Source: Adiantum capillus-veneris
Taxonomy: Eukaryota; Streptophyta; Polypodiopsida; Polypodiales; Pteridaceae
Length of the DNA: 64,000 bases
Assembly: GCA_014529385.2 (NCBI GenBank)
Contig: CM043960.1
Coordinates: forward strand, 27,175,896-27,239,895
Reading direction: 5' to 3'
Shown: piece after piece, positions 13,044-25,025 of the stretch
How the letters are laid out: the number at the start of each line of letters is the position of its first letter
Numbering within the stretch: the stretch's first letter is position 1
The notes under the pieces: generated by a model
What the model was told of the DNA's origin: nothing
Databases searched by the model: none
The model's input: the letters and a program-made list of their open reading frames with translations, nothing else
Program-made: the position numbers and the translations under genes

Positions 13044-13984
13044 GTGCTTTTGATACCCTAAGGTGTCAAAAAGTTGCTCTAGGAGGCCTTGTGACTAGTT
13101 TTTTGCGTGTTTTTTGTTTGTTTTTTTGCTAGATTTTTTAGAGCGTGTCGTGGAATGGGCCGTGTGATAGCTCGAAACGAGCGTATCGCTAGGAGGGACG
13201 CGCTGTGCTTTACAGCCCACCGTTTGGTTCTATTTTGATCCAGAAAAGCCCGAAACAGTCTTTTCCTAGCTGGGGAACTAGGCTCCAAATAGCAAGTCTA
13301 AGGGTGCAAGTGGGAAGAGAAGGGAGGACTTGTCCCACATGCTCTCATTCCCTCTTGAGGGGGTAGGGTATATATATAAGAGTGAGTCTAGTATATATCA
13401 TAAGACTGAGGACTGAGGCCTGGGCCTGGGTTTGGGCTTGGGCTTGGGCTTGGGGAAACGATCCCGATCTAAATTTTATACAAACCAACCCGTCCGTTTT
13501 TATAACTCACGTTTTTTATTTTCGAAAATCTGACCTCCCCCTCACTCACGTTTTTATTTTTTGAAAAAGATTTTTATAAAAAAAAGTACACCTAACTTAT
13601 CTACTTACAGCTAATGGAGATACTGCCACACACACTCTAACACTGTTTACACAGTACTACAGTAGCTAACAGATCTACAAAACTAACCTTACAGAACTAA
13701 CATTGAATCTTACAGAACTAACATTGAACCTTACATAACTAACATTCCATAGCTAATACCTTAATTCTAACAGTACATTGCAAAAAAAATGTAACTCCTT
13801 CCTTAACAAAAGACAAAAAAGACAGTACAGTGTAACAAAAAACCTTCTCCACACAACCACACACCTTCCTTCTTCACAAATCCTTCTCCACACAACTACA
13901 CACACTCATTCCCTACCTTTCCTATGATAGAAATTGCACCACAAGAAAGCGTAAAGTGCTTAACCGAGCTTAGTGTAGGGCATT
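13044..13984 (-). other. Leader of gypsy B2
   Basis: Untranslated leader between PBS and gag, collinear with the B1 leader at both ends. It includes a short hexamer run (CCCAAG on the minus strand, around 13410-13455), with three perfect units where B1 has six. A/T-rich, T-run sequence fills much of the rest. No gene is seen. Confidence 0.7.
13688..13750. repeat. 21-bp tandem repeat, three copies, in the B2 leader
   Basis: Three consecutive units of the type CTTACAGAACTAACATTGAA, the third diverged. They lie in the leader between the PBS and gag of B2. The same stretch in B1 is T-rich low-complexity sequence, so the two leaders have diverged here. Confidence 0.75.
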
Positions 13985-14002
13985 TCCCCGGCAGCGGCGC
14001 CA
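13985..14002 (-). promoter_or_regulatory. Primer-binding site of gypsy B2
   Basis: On the minus strand this reads TGGCGCCGCTGCCGGGGA, four bases after the LTR end. It resembles the TGGCGCCGTTGCCGGGGA site used by Athila/Tat-type plant elements. B1 has the same site with one change. Confidence 0.85.
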
Positions 14003-14006
14003 AAAA

Positions 14007-14596
14007 TGTGAGCTCCTTGCCGCACTGTCGAAGCAAAGGACTTGCCGATACACCGTGTGCGAGCCACAAATGGCTCCAAGCACACAACAAGCCTAAACTA
14101 GCAAGCTCAAGAGAGCAAAGGGTGTGTCACTCACCGCTCTACGCTTGCCTTTGTGGTGGATTCCTCGCCGCGATGAAGAAGAAGCTGCAGTCGTGCCGCG
14201 CTCAATCGCTTCGCCACCGTCGTGCCTTCGTAATGCTCGATCGCACACACACTCTCCCTCTCTCTCTCTCTCACACATACACATACACAAGGAGGTGAAG
14301 AAGAAGAAGATGGAGATGGAGATGGAGCAAGAGCACTCTTCTATTGCACAAATGAGAGAATGACTCAATTTTAGGTTTAATTGGCTTTTATGTGAGCTCA
14401 CCCCATTCACACTTGGGCGCCCATGCTTAGCCAACTAACCCTAGCATGTTCGTGTTAGAGTGCGCCTCTCATCGGCGATCACTCTACCTTTCCCTATTGG
14501 ACCGACAAGCCCGGTGCCTGACTCTACTTAAATAAATAATACGGTTACGGTGTCCGTCGTAGGCGATAGGGTGTCCGTGAGCCACGAGGGTTAACA
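14007..14596 (-). repeat. 5' LTR of gypsy B2
   Basis: On the minus strand it begins TGTTAACCCTCGTGG and ends CTCACA. It aligns along its whole length to the 582-bp LTR of B1, with many substitutions and small indels, including a TG/AG microsatellite near 14255-14290. Confidence 0.9.
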
Positions 14597-16075
14597 TTAG
14601 GAGAGCTTAGAAAACCCTTAGGGAAGCGGTGGAAGAAGTTATCATGCTTATATAGACAAATAAGAAATTACTAGGTCAAGAATTTACCAATTAAGACTAT
14701 ATATTTAACCTTGGATGGGTTACGGTTGAATACAAAGGTTAAGTTTAGATTTTGAACTATTTACCTAATGATTAGACGTCCTTTTTATAAGGATAATAAG
14801 TTATGATACTAAAAAGGACCCGAGCAAATCCTACATCTGATGATGAGGACGTAGCTCCAAAATGAACTAGAACGTCGTACGACGACGAAGCCGGGTCTAG
14901 TAGTAGGCCTACGGAAGAGAGTCTTCGGGCACCACCGCAACAACAGATGGCCAATCAATCCCAGGTGGGTTTCCCATTATTCAATTAAGTCTTTAATTAG
15001 TTTAAGTTCTTTTATAAGTTAGCATTGCATACGTAAGAAGGATAAATTGGCTGAAAACGGAAGGTAACTTCCAGCGTGCATTTGTTTAGAATGTAGGAAA
15101 GAATTGTTTGGGTTAAAACTGGTTGAATTAGGAAAGATATGTTTGATCATCCTTAAGACAGCTTGTCTCAAGACACCTCCGACTCCTTGATATAAATTGA
15201 TGATAATGATTGGCTTTTTAGCCACGGTTAAGTCGGTTACCCCCATGAACGATGAGTTTCTACTCCGTGTCATGTCTTGATGTTTCTACATAAGTTAGGA
15301 TACCGTTTTTTAATCCTAGGGGAGCCGCCCGGTTGTATGGGCAACTGGTTTGGTGTATGGGCACCCGAAACCTTGGGTGGGGGTTTATCCACTCCGGATT
15401 TGAATAAGGAATGGGTGCCGTTTTTCACCCTTAGGTGGTCTTGAGACAAGAAGAGTACTGGTCATGGTTATTATGGATAATGTTTTGATTGACAGTACCC
15501 TGTCTTAAGTTTAAAGATGTTTGTTTTCTGAAAGAATGCTTTCAATGCTGTCTTCAAGGAATTACTGTGATGGAACGTTAAAAGAAACCATTATTTTAAA
15601 TGTTAAAACAATGTAATAATAAGATAAATGAATCTTGTGTGAGTGCGGGGTGGTAAGTGGGGATTGACTAAGGTTGTCAATCATGGACGGGTGGACCTGA
15701 TTAGTCAGGTAACTATCCATTCCCGTGCACTAAAACGTTTTAGAAACTTCTCACTTGGAAGAGGAATCCATCAACGGCTGTGCCCTCACATATGTTAGGG
15801 GGAAAAAAGCGTTGGCTAAGGAAACCGTAATCTGAATGATGAAGTTATAGGGCCGGAATAAGAAATTTTTTTTGTAGGCCGTTTGAATACAATGTCCCGT
15901 TTCCGCTGCGAGACAGGACTAGGTCTTCTTCTAGGGCTATAGACCCAAGCCATTGTCAATGGCAAAGGTTTATTCCTTGGATTTTTCTTGTTTAGAGACT
16001 CCGATTTTTATAAGGCCTAGAGACCTGTCAAGGATCCCATCCCGATCTTGGTGTAGGCGGGTTGGGGATCTTACA
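14597..16075 (+). other. Right part of H with a short gag-like exon
   Basis: No long ORF. A coding-like stretch at about 14836-14964 reads SDDEDVAPK, a stop (14863-14865), then a run containing GSSSRPTEESLRAPPQQQ. It ends at CAG followed by GTGGGT, a plausible splice donor. It aligns loosely with the MAPK...TR start in remnant J (61741), so it may be the first exon of a gag. The remaining 1.1 kb to 16075 is non-coding and ends GGGATCTTACA, like the end of J at 62917. Confidence 0.5.
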
Positions 16076-18672
16076 GAAACAAAAGGTGGAAGATCTCAAA
16101 ACGGATCTTTGGTGGTTTCCAAGGGAGAAAAGGTCGGTACACTTTAATTGTGTACTGTAAGCATGCAATCTTCAATTGTACAATATCTACAAAAGTCGAT
16201 AGTGCGGTGTGGCACTATCGACTTGGGCATATGAGTGCCAAAGGAATGAAAATCCTTCAATGAAAGAAGCTTCTACCAAGTTTGAAAGAAGTGGAGTTAG
16301 AGTTTTGTGAAGATTGTGTTTATGGTAAACAAAAGAGGGTAAAATTTCTAAAAGAAAAAATAAAAAACTTGAATTGTTTCATTCTGATGTTTGGAGTCCT
16401 GCAAGTACACGATCCTTTGGTGGCTCATTGTACTATGTAACATTCATAGACAATGCAACTAGAAAAACATGGGTTTATGTCATAAAGAATAAATTGGATG
16501 TGTCTTCCATATTTCAAAGGTGGAAAGCCTTTGTGGAGAATGAAGTAGGTACCAAGGCTAAATGCCTAAGATCCGACAATGAGGCGAATATTGCAGTCAA
16601 TATTTTGAAATATTTTGTGCTAGCAATGGAATTTGAGGCAAAGGACAACCCCAAGGACACCTCAACAAAATAGAATTTCCAAACATATGAACATAACAAT
16701 CATGGAGCGAGCATAAACCATGCAACTACATCCAAGCTTACCGCTTGAACTTTGGGCAAAAGCAGTAAGTACGTCTCTGTATTTAATCAACCGGTCACCC
16801 TCAACGACATTGGATGGGGAAGTTCTAGAAGAGGCATGGACATGTAAATTGGTGAATTATTCATTTCTCAAATTGTTTGAGTGTGAGGCCTTCATGCACA
16901 TAGATATAAGCCTAAGATCAAAGCTAGATGCAAAGTCCAAAAATTATTTCTTCATTGGCTATGGAGAAGGTGACTTTGGGTATCACCTATAAAATCATAA
17001 AGATGGTAAAATATTTAGAAGTAGGGATGTAGTTTTTAATGAAAAAATTATGTACAAAGATTACTTGGAAAGAAAATAGACAAAACAATAGGTGATGAGT
17101 ACATGGAGCTTGAGGGCGGTGAAGACTTAAGGAGTGCAAATGGTGACAACATACAACAATGTCAACCAAATGAGGAGTCTCAACCTATTCCCCAAAGATC
17201 TACAAGAGCAGGTAGACATCCAGAAAGGTTTATTCCTTCCTTCAACCATCTCTTGATCTCAGATTCTAGAGGAGCTGGAATCATACAAGGAAGCTATGCA
17301 ACACAAATCCAAAGAAGAATGGATAAAGAGCATGCAAGTGGAGATGGACTCATTAAATCGCAACCAAACATGGGAGTCTGTTGAGTTGACTAAAGGTAAG
17401 TAGGCACTTTAGAACAAATGGGTGTACAAGCTGAAGGAAGAAGAAGGCAGGAAGAAAAGGTACAAGTCTAGGCTTGTGGTAAAGGTCTTTTCTCAAAAGA
17501 AAGGTATTGACCTTAATGAATCATTTTCTCATTTTGTAAAAATGAACTCAATTAGGCTTGTCTTAAGCCTTCTGGGGCTAATCATGATTTAAATCTCAAG
17601 CAAATGTGACTTAGAGGAGAAAATTTACATGCTTCAACCAAAGGGTTATGAAGTAAATGTAAGGAGAAAATATCAGTTTGCAGATTAAATAAGATCTTGT
17701 ATGGTTTAAAAGAAGCATCAAGACAATGGTTCTTAAAGTTCGATCAATGGATGTTGGATCATGGATTCAGAATATGCAACTCAGATCATTGCATCTACAT
17801 GAAGAATTTGGGAGATGGGAAGTTCATCATCCAAATGTTTTATGTTGATGACATGCTGATCGCAGGTGCTAACATGTAGGACATCAAAGACATAAAAGAG
17901 GAGCTTTCTAAATCTTATTCAATGAAATATTTAGGTGTTGTAAAGAGAATACTTGGTATGAAGATATCAAGGGATAGGACAAAGAAGACAATAAAGCTAA
18001 ATCAAGAGGATTACATCAAGAAGGTACTAGAAAGGTTTGCAATGCAAAATGAAAAAACAGTTTCTACACCTTTGGCTGGTCACTTTAAACTAACCAAGGA
18101 TAAGTGTCCAAAGACATAAGAGGAGATAACCTGTATGTCTAAAGTTCCATATGCTACAGCGGTAAATTTTCTTATGTATGTTATGGTATGGACAAGGGCA
18201 CAAGCATTGCACATGTAGTGGGAGTTGTAAGTCGGTTCATGGAAAACCTAGGTAAAGAGCACTGGCAAGCTATAAAGTGGATACTTAGGTATTTGAAAGG
18301 GACCACAAAAACTGCTTTGTATTTTGGAAGAACTAATATTTTTCTTCAAGGGTATGCTCATGTAGATATGGCAGGTGACATAGATACTCAAAGGAGCACT
18401 ACTAGCTATGTCTTCACAGCTGGAGGCACAACAATAAGCTGGGCTTCAAAGATACAAAAAGTGGTCTCACTTTCTACCATGGAAGCAAAGTATGTAGCAA
18501 TGATAGAGGCAAGCAAAGAGATTATGTGGCTTCACAGATTTTGAGAAGAGCTTGGATTCAAACAAGACAATTGTGTCTTGTACAGTGATAGCCAAAGTGC
18601 TATCCATCTTATGAAGAACTCAGCCTTTCATTCAAGGAAAAATCACATTGAGGTGATATATCACTTCATACA
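16076..18672 (+). pseudogene. pol: Copia A integrase, RT and RNase H, decayed
   Basis: This continues the copia A polyprotein after insertion H. The GAG-pre-integrase zinc region is at about 16205-16350 (HYRLGHMSAK-like, CEDCVYGKQKRVKF), the integrase core at about 16374-16680 and the middle integrase at 16720-17000. RT is at about 17400-17960, with YVDDMLIAG at about 17840. RNase H is at about 18188-18672 (STTSYVFTAGGTTISWAS). Many stops, frameshifts and small deletions are present compared with copia C; the NTAF region of RT is deleted near 17600, for example. It is cut at 18672 by the F-family solo LTR and finishes at 25708-25845. Confidence 0.9.
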
Positions 18673-19320
18673 TGTAATGGAATTGTCCTATTAACTTGAA
18701 AATTAAAGAGAGTACTTTTGTGAAATTACTTTGTGAGCATAGCGGGTGAATATGATTGATGGTAGCAACATAAAAAAAATACTTTTGCAAGAGAGAGAGT
18801 CTCGAGGACATGACAATATTTGAGGATTGGATTTATGTGGAGACGGTCCCCCCTCCAATAGGCATTTGTATTATGATTTCTCCCATCAAGAGAGACTTGT
18901 TACAATACAATCTTTGTGTTCCTCGTGACCTAGGTGATGCAATGAAGATGGAAAGCTTCATGCATCACAAGCATAACATAAACTTTGTGGAAATATTTAA
19001 CTATCCCAAGCCTCAGTCCCAATACCTCAAACACCTTCGAAGGTGGAGAGAGCTAGTAGGGAATGAGGGTAGGGAAGAGGAATAAGAAACATTTCATAGG
19101 AGAAAGAACTAGTTCCTCACTTATCATCAATCTTCTTGCTAGCATACATAATAGAATAGTAATGAAGGCAGAGAAGATGAAAATATTAAGCATTGAAGCA
19201 TGGCTCTTGGTTGGATTTGCATTCCATATCCAAGAGTGTTGGTGTAGCCTCTCAACCTCTCTACTTGCTTGGAGAAGGAGAGGGAGCTCTTGCACTTTGC
19301 ACTTCACACAATGAGACTCT

Positions 19321-19331
19321 GTGTGTGTGTG

Positions 19332-19365
<34 letters not shown>

Positions 19366-19376
19366 GTGTGTGTGTG
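19321..19376. repeat. (GT)n and 30-base G run next to copia E
   Basis: A GT run, then GGGA, then 30 uninterrupted G (19335-19364), then a TG run ending at the copia E LTR. On the other side of E, 24633-24641 and 24644-24660 are G runs of 9 and 17. The tracts hide any target duplication of E. Run lengths may be unreliable in assembly. Confidence 0.9.
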
Positions 19377-19697
19377 TGTTGAGATGTCGAGCTCTACATC
19401 TTGAGATGGCATCCACTATGGGTCTTGGCCGCTTACGGCATTTACTCACTGGCGCGTTAGGTGACCGACACGGAGGATCTCTGCCAGTGATTCTACAGCT
19501 GGACTACACTTATAGTGCCAGCCTAGTACGCTTCTAGCGTGTTCACACTTAGTGACCGCATGTACATATGTGCTACTTTTCAGCTTTAGCACTTAGTCAT
19601 TTTGTACTCTCTTTTCTGTGAGAAGAAGAAGAAGCTTTCCATCTCTGTGTGCTTTGTGCTTGTCTTGTGTAGCTCTCTTGCATCCTCATTCTTTACA
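19377..19697 (+). repeat. 5' LTR of copia E
   Basis: TGTTGAGATGTCGAGC...CATTCTTTACA, followed directly by the PBS TGGTATCAGAGC at 19698-19709. No clear TATA box was identified in it. Confidence 0.92.
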
Positions 19698-19990
19698 TGG
19701 TATCAGAGCCTGGTGCAGGCAAGAGAGGCTAAGAGAGCAAGAGCATCACAATCCCTTCGTTCACAATCCACGAGCAGATGCGAAGTTTCTGAATAGGTTT
19801 TTCGTACAAGTTTCTGAACAGGTCTCCAAAGTGTAGTACACAAAGATTTACTGTACAAGTACAGTGGTTGTATGTATGCTTGATTGTGGACACTCGTTGA
19901 GTGTAGAAAGCATTACAGGTACCACGATAGCAGGTTTAGCAGATTTGCAGGTTTTTATAGATTGCAACTATTTTGTCTTAGTGCTTCAAG

Positions 19991-21231
19991 ATGTCTGACG
20001 GTTTCAGTCAGATTGTCACTGAGAAGCTTGAGAAAAATAACTACCCTGCATGGAAGTTCAGAATAACAAATTTCCTAAAAGAAAAAGGTTATTGGGACTA
20101 TGTAAAAGGAGACAATGAAAAGGAACTAGAGATTCCCGAGGCAAATGCTACAGCAGAACAAAGAAAAGCTTTGAGGGACTGGCAACAAGGCCAGAGCAAA
20201 GTGATGTATTGGCTTTCTATGAGCATCACAGATGGCATGATGGGCTATCTATAGGATGCTGAAACCCCCGCCATTGCATGGAAAAATTTAGGCAGAGTGT
20301 TCGAGGTGAACACCAAGGACAGGAAGCTTCAACTAAAGTCGGAGCTAAATCAGGTTAAGAGGAACAACCTCTCCATCAATGATTATGCCTTGAAGATCAA
20401 GAGTATCATTGAAGCTCTTGGATCTATTAAAGTCTCAGTGGAAGACGATGACATTGTCCGTGCATGCTTGGATGGCCTAGGAGATGAGTATGTACATTTC
20501 AGGTCTTCCATGAATACAAGAGACGACATCCCGTGTTCCAAGATTTGATTTCTATGCTTATTCTTGAGGAGAAGAACCTTGAAACATCTTCTTCTCATGG
20601 CAGAAATAATTCTGAACAGGCCTTCTATTCTAACTCCAACAGAGGTAGAGGTAGAGGTCGTGGTTGAGGCCCAAGTGGTTGCAGGGGCCAATTTCGAGAA
20701 GGTCAATCAAATCAAAACAATATAGGTGGCAGGGGAAACCAGTCTCAAGGTAGGGGGAGTCAAAGAGGTCGTGGTGTAGGATCAAGCAGGCAGCAACATA
20801 CTACAGATAGCAGAGAATGTTGGACTTGTGGTGAAAGAGGTCACATGTCACGTGACTGTCCAAAGGGAAAAGCAAGTGGAAAGAGAGAACATGGCAACTA
20901 TGCATCTACTAGCAGAGATGCAGATGACAGCAAAAACGAGCGCATGTTTGTTATGCAGCATGTAATGAATACAATGACTGCAGAGAATTCCACGCAAGAT
21001 GATGTTTGGTATGAAGATTCAGGTGCCTCTAATCACATGAAGTCTCATGGAGAGTGGTTTAGAGATATGCGCAAACCAGATGTGTCAGGATATGTGCAGA
21101 CAAGAGATGACACAGCTCACCCCATTGCTCATGTAGGGGAAATACCTCTAAATACGAAGAGTGGGAAATCAAAGTACTTAGGAGATGTACTTCATGTCCC
21201 AAACATTACAAAGAATCTTGTTTCTGTTTGA
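19991..21231 (+). pseudogene. gag: Copia E gag and protease
   Basis: The ATG at 19991 opens MSDGFSQIVTEKLEKNNYPA, a copia gag. It is interrupted by TAG at 20252-20254 and a frameshift near 20545. After the shift the frame carries an Arg-Gly-rich stretch (about 20640-20780) with TGA at 20665-20667, then a zinc knuckle CWTCGERGHMSRDC at about 20818-20860. The protease motif DSGASNHM is at about 21015. The frame stops with TGA at 21229 and continues in the same frame from 21235. The protein would have bound and packaged element RNA and processed the polyprotein. Confidence 0.9.
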
Positions 21232-21234
21232 AAA

Positions 21235-24200
21235 ATGGTTGAGCAGGGTTTGCAGGTTCGCTTCAATCCAAATGGCTGTTATGTAGAAGATTTCCAGAAT
21301 GGCTGTAAGCTGATCATAGAGGGCAAATGTGTGGGCAGAATGTTTACGTTGAATGTAGACATGCTTGAGGTAAAAGATGCATTATTTGCACAGGGCACAG
21401 GTGTTGTGGCTGATGTTGACATTTGGCACAAACGCATTGGCCATGTCAATGAGCAGAGATTGGGCAACATGCAATCAAAACAGATTGTAAAAGGTTTGCC
21501 CAAATTCAAGGTGGATGGTATGCATAAAGTGTGTGCAGCATGCCAGTTTGGAAAACAGTCAAAGGGCTCATTTCCACATGAGGGCAATGTATGTAAAAAG
21601 CCACTTGAGGTGGTGCACACAGATGTTTGGGGTCCAACCGATACTCCAAGTATACATGGTTCCAGGTATTATGTCTCTTTCATTGATGACCATACAAGGA
21701 AAGTATGGGTCTACTTCATGCGTAACAAAAGTGAAGTGTTTGGTCACTTTCAGGACTTCAAAGTCATGATTGAGAAGGAGACAGATATGCAAATCAAGAC
21801 ATTGAGGTTAGATGGAGGGGGAGAGTACTTCTCCAACGATTTTTCAGATTTTCTGCGAATGCATGGTATACGCAGGCAGTTTACATGCAGATATACTCCA
21901 CAACAGAATGGAGTCGCAGAAAGTAAAAACAGGCACATTGCAGAGGTTGCACGTGCATTGATGAATGACAAGAACATGCCTCATCATTTCTGGGCTGAAG
22001 CTGTAAATACAGCTGTGTACATTATGAATAGGACACCTACAGCTGCAGTGCATGATGTAACGCATGAGGAAAAGTTTACAGATACAAAGACTCATTTGGC
22101 ACACTTGAAAGTGTTTGGCTGCATAGCTTACATGCATGTACCAGATGAGTTGCGTAGGAAATTGGATCCTAAAGCAGAGAAATGTATTCTTGTGGGATAT
22201 TCCCTTGAACAAAAGGGGTACAGGTGCTACAATCCTACTACACGAGAATTACGAGTGAGCAGAGATGTAGTCTTTGATCAGATGAGCAGATGGTACAGTA
22301 ATGCACATGGCACTATTGGGGCTGATGTAAAAGATGATGTGGTTGTACAAAATGTGAGGCCACAGTCACAGGTTTTGAGTGGACCACAAGAGTCATCTTC
22401 TCGTGGCTCTGTTGAGAAGCCATGGAATGGTAGACTACGTACGCAAGTTACTCCACTAGCAGGTACATGGAATGTATCACGAAAAGGAAAGGAAAAGGTT
22501 GATGAACCTCACTTTATGGCTGATGCATCATCACGGTTTTCACATGTAGACATGGATTCAGATGGTTCTGAACAAAGTCTTGATGAGGAATTTGGAATTC
22601 CGGCTGTCAGGACACCTGGTGCAAGGAAAGTACAAGAATATGCTAGAGGGCAAAGGAGTGACCCACGACCGCGCAGATCTAGAACAGAGACAGAAATCCA
22701 GTTCATAAATTGACTTATGATGGGTATCTAGCGCATCACCAAGCCTACATGGCTAAGGTGATACAGGATGTGGAGCCCACATGTTTTGAGGATGCGGTTG
22801 GAAATGTGCATTGGGATGATGCAATGAATGAAGAGATGGCTGCATTGGAAGCAAACGACACATGGGAGTTGGTGCCATTGCCAAGTGGCAAGAAAGCTAT
22901 TGGCTATAAATGGGTCTATAAAACCAAGCATAAGGCTGATGGTAACATTGAGCGTCACAAGGCAAGGCTGGTCGCAAAGGGTTATGCACAGACGAATGGC
23001 ATAGACTATGAGGAGACCTTTGCTCCAGTGGCAAAGATGACGGCTGTGAGAGCTGTCATAGCAGTGGCTGCATCTAGAGGATGGATTATGCATCAAATGG
23101 ATGTAAAGAATGCCTTCTTGAATGGTGAGTTGCAAGAGGAAGTGTATATGGATCAACCACCTGGTTATGTCGATCTAGGTTACCCAGATTATGTTTGCAA
23201 GCTTCTCAAAGCTTTGTATGGTTTGAAGCAGGGCTCTAGAGCATGGTATGACAGGATTGCCAAGTATCTTGTCAGTATTGGTTTTAGGAGAGCTCATGCT
23301 GATCATTCACTCTATGTACATGAGAGTGATGTGGGGATTGTGGTCATTACCATATATGTAGATGACCTTATTATTGTGGGTGACAATGCTATGGAGATTG
23401 ACCATGTGAAGGGTCTTCTCAAACAGGATTTTGAAATGAAAGATTTGGGCAAGTTGCACTACTTTCTTGGCATTGAGGTGATCAGGACTCCAGAGGGTGT
23501 ATGGCTATCACAAAGATAGTATGCTTTGGACATGTTGTCAAAGTATGGTATGGCTGATTGTAAGCCAATTTCTATTCCCTTGGATGTGAATGCAAAGCTG
23601 AGTGTAGAGAAGGGTGATGTTGTTGAGGATGTCAAGATGTACAAGAAGATTGAGGGTAGTCTAATCTACTTGACTATCACAAGGCCAGACTTGAGCTACA
23701 CAGTAGGCTTGGAGAGTCAGTTCATGCAGCTTCCGAGGACTCTTGACTACGTATTGTTCTATGCAGCTTCGATATGTGCAAAGGACTCTTGACTACGTAT
23801 TGTTCTATGCAGCAGATGTGCCATTAGCATTGTATGGGTATACAAATGCAGATTGGGCAGGTAGCATTGTTGATAGGAGATCTACGAGTGGCTTCATGTT
23901 CTCTTTTGGGAGTGCTGCTATTACTTGGAGCAACAAAAATCAGCCTACGGTTGCTTTATCGAGCAAAGAGGCCGAGTACAGAGGTGCAGCAGTTGCGGCG
24001 TGCGAGGTAGCTTGGCTACGCACATTACTTGAGGACTTGGGAGTGCAGGTGGACCAGTAGATTGTCATCCATTGTGACAACCTCAGCAGCATGCAATTGG
24101 CTAGGAACCCAGTGTTCCATGCCAAGACCAAGCACATAGATGTCCATTACCACTACGTTCGAGAGAGAGTGTTGGTGGGCGACATCAACTTGGTCTACGT

Positions 24201-24339
24201 CAGCACAGAGGAGCAGATAGCGTATATCTTTACCAAGGCCCTCGGAGCTGAGAAGCTTCGACATTTTCGGACTATGCTTGGACTCTGCGACATGCAGAGC
24301 TCGAGGGGGAGTGTTGAGATGTCGAGCTCTACATCTTGA
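21235..24339 (+). pseudogene. pol: Copia E integrase, RT and RNase H
   Basis: The integrase zinc region is at about 21420-21560 and the catalytic core follows (HTDVWG at about 21616, RLDGGGEY at about 21806, QQNGVAESKNRH at about 21900). The integrase frame ends at 22713, shortly after a frameshift. RT is in the frame starting at 22710, with NAFLNGEL at about 23108 and YVDDLIIVG at about 23358. Breaks are a TAG at 23517-23519, a 46-bp-period local duplication at 23737-23813 that disrupts the RT/RNase H link, and a TAG at 24058. RNase H residues (NADWAG, SSKEAEYRGA) are at about 23844-23990. The last codons run into the 3' LTR. Confidence 0.9.
23737..23813. repeat. Local duplication inside copia E pol
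   Basis: A 31-base block that starts GGACTCTTGACTACG and ends CTATGCAGC occurs at 23737-23767 and again at 23783-23813. The 15 bases between them come from the neighbouring coding sequence (encoding RYVQR). It looks like a template-switch repair event. Confidence 0.85.
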
Positions 24340-24631
24340 GCTGGCATCCACTATGGGTCTTGGCCGCTTACGGCATTTACTCACTGGCGTGTTAGGTGAT
24401 CGACACGGAGGATCTTTGCCAGTGATTCTACAGCTGACTACACTTATAGTGCCAGCCTAGTACGCTTCTAGCATGTTCACACTTAGTGACCGCATGTACA
24501 TATGTGCTACTTTTCAGCTTTAGCACTTAGTCATTTTGTACTCTCTTTTCTGTGAGAAGAAGAAGAAGCTTTCCATCTCTGTGTGCTTTGTGCTTGTCTT
24601 GTGTAGATCTCTTGCATCCTCATTCTTTACA
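24312..24631 (+). repeat. 3' LTR of copia E
   Basis: It matches 19377-19697 with about seven differences, mostly C/T or G/A transitions, and is preceded by the purine tract GAGGGGGAG. Confidence 0.92.
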
Positions 24632-24992
24632 AGGGGGGGGGAAGGGGGGGGGGGGGGGGGAGGGGGAGGAGAGTATATCCCCTAAGCAGATCCCCTACTT
24701 TCTTTGGTCGACCCCTCCTTGTAGCTCATGCTTGAAGCTCATTGGACCCCTCCAGGCCTAACCAATCACAAGCAGGAGGTAAATCAAGTAACAAGGGTAG
24801 CCTTGGGACAAGTGTCCCCCCTTTCCCTTTTGAGAGAGAGGACTTGATAAATGTAAAAAAAATTACTTAAATCTTCTAAATTATCATTTGAACCCTTGGG
24901 TGGCCAACCAATAGGCTTCAGGCACACCATGAGGGCAACATGGGGAGAAACTTGACAAGTGTCCCTTTTGCTTTCTTTGTACCAAGCATGCC

Positions 24993-25025
<33 letters not shown>

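Larger units (their letters stand above)
3560..14596 (-). mobile_element. Gypsy B2 (Ty3/gypsy, same family as B1), 3'-truncated
   Basis: A minus-strand relative of B1 (27420-40522). The 5' LTR is at 14007-14596, the PBS at 13985-14002, the leader at 13044-13984 and gag-pol at 13043-3721. Similarity to the B1 3' untranslated region stops near 3560, about 250 bp past the pol stop, where B1 has a further 1.4 kb and a 3' LTR. The B2 3' end is therefore missing, and no target duplication can be read. H sequence flanks both sides, so B2 probably inserted into H and then lost its 3' LTR, along with some of H, in a deletion. Confidence 0.85.
2316..16075 (+). mobile_element. Insertion H: TGTAAG...CTTACA LTR-like unit carrying gypsy B2
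   Basis: A 13.76-kb insertion inside copia A. It has TG...CA termini in inverted repeat (TGTAAG / CTTACA) and a perfect 5-bp duplication GAAAC (2311-2315 and 16076-16080). Removing it restores alignment to copia C. The outer parts (2316-3559 and 14597-16075, about 2.7 kb together) look like one long LTR. They carry a TATA box on the plus strand at 2808, a leader, and a terminus resembling remnant J at 62917. The middle is a minus-strand gypsy, B2. I see no PBS or pol belonging to H, so the simplest reading is a large solo LTR hit by B2. A non-autonomous element is the alternative. Confidence 0.7.
19377..24631 (+). mobile_element. Copia element E (Ty1/copia, complete, inactivated)
   Basis: A 5.26-kb copia element with 321-bp and 320-bp LTRs that differ at about seven sites by eye. 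It has an exact initiator-Met PBS, a full gag-PR-IN-RT-RH order and a purine-rich tract before the 3' LTR. It sits inside the F-family solo LTR. No target duplication is readable because both flanks are simple sequence (GTGTG left, AGGGG right). It is a different family from copia A and C: shorter LTRs and a different gag N terminus. Confidence 0.92.

Noticed and set aside
13382-13564. Ala-Trp repeat ORFs (also 28407-28619) over CCCAAG hexamers
   Set aside because: A product of the hexamer repeat in an untranslated leader; no start context and no conservation of the rest.
14093-14434. ORFs inside the B-family LTR (also 27574-27915 and 40097-40327)
   Set aside because: LTR sequence containing microsatellites; frames differ between LTR copies and no domain is present.
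18810-19085. 91-codon ORF next to copia E
   Set aside because: It lies in the antisense solo LTR of the F family and has no similarity to a known domain.
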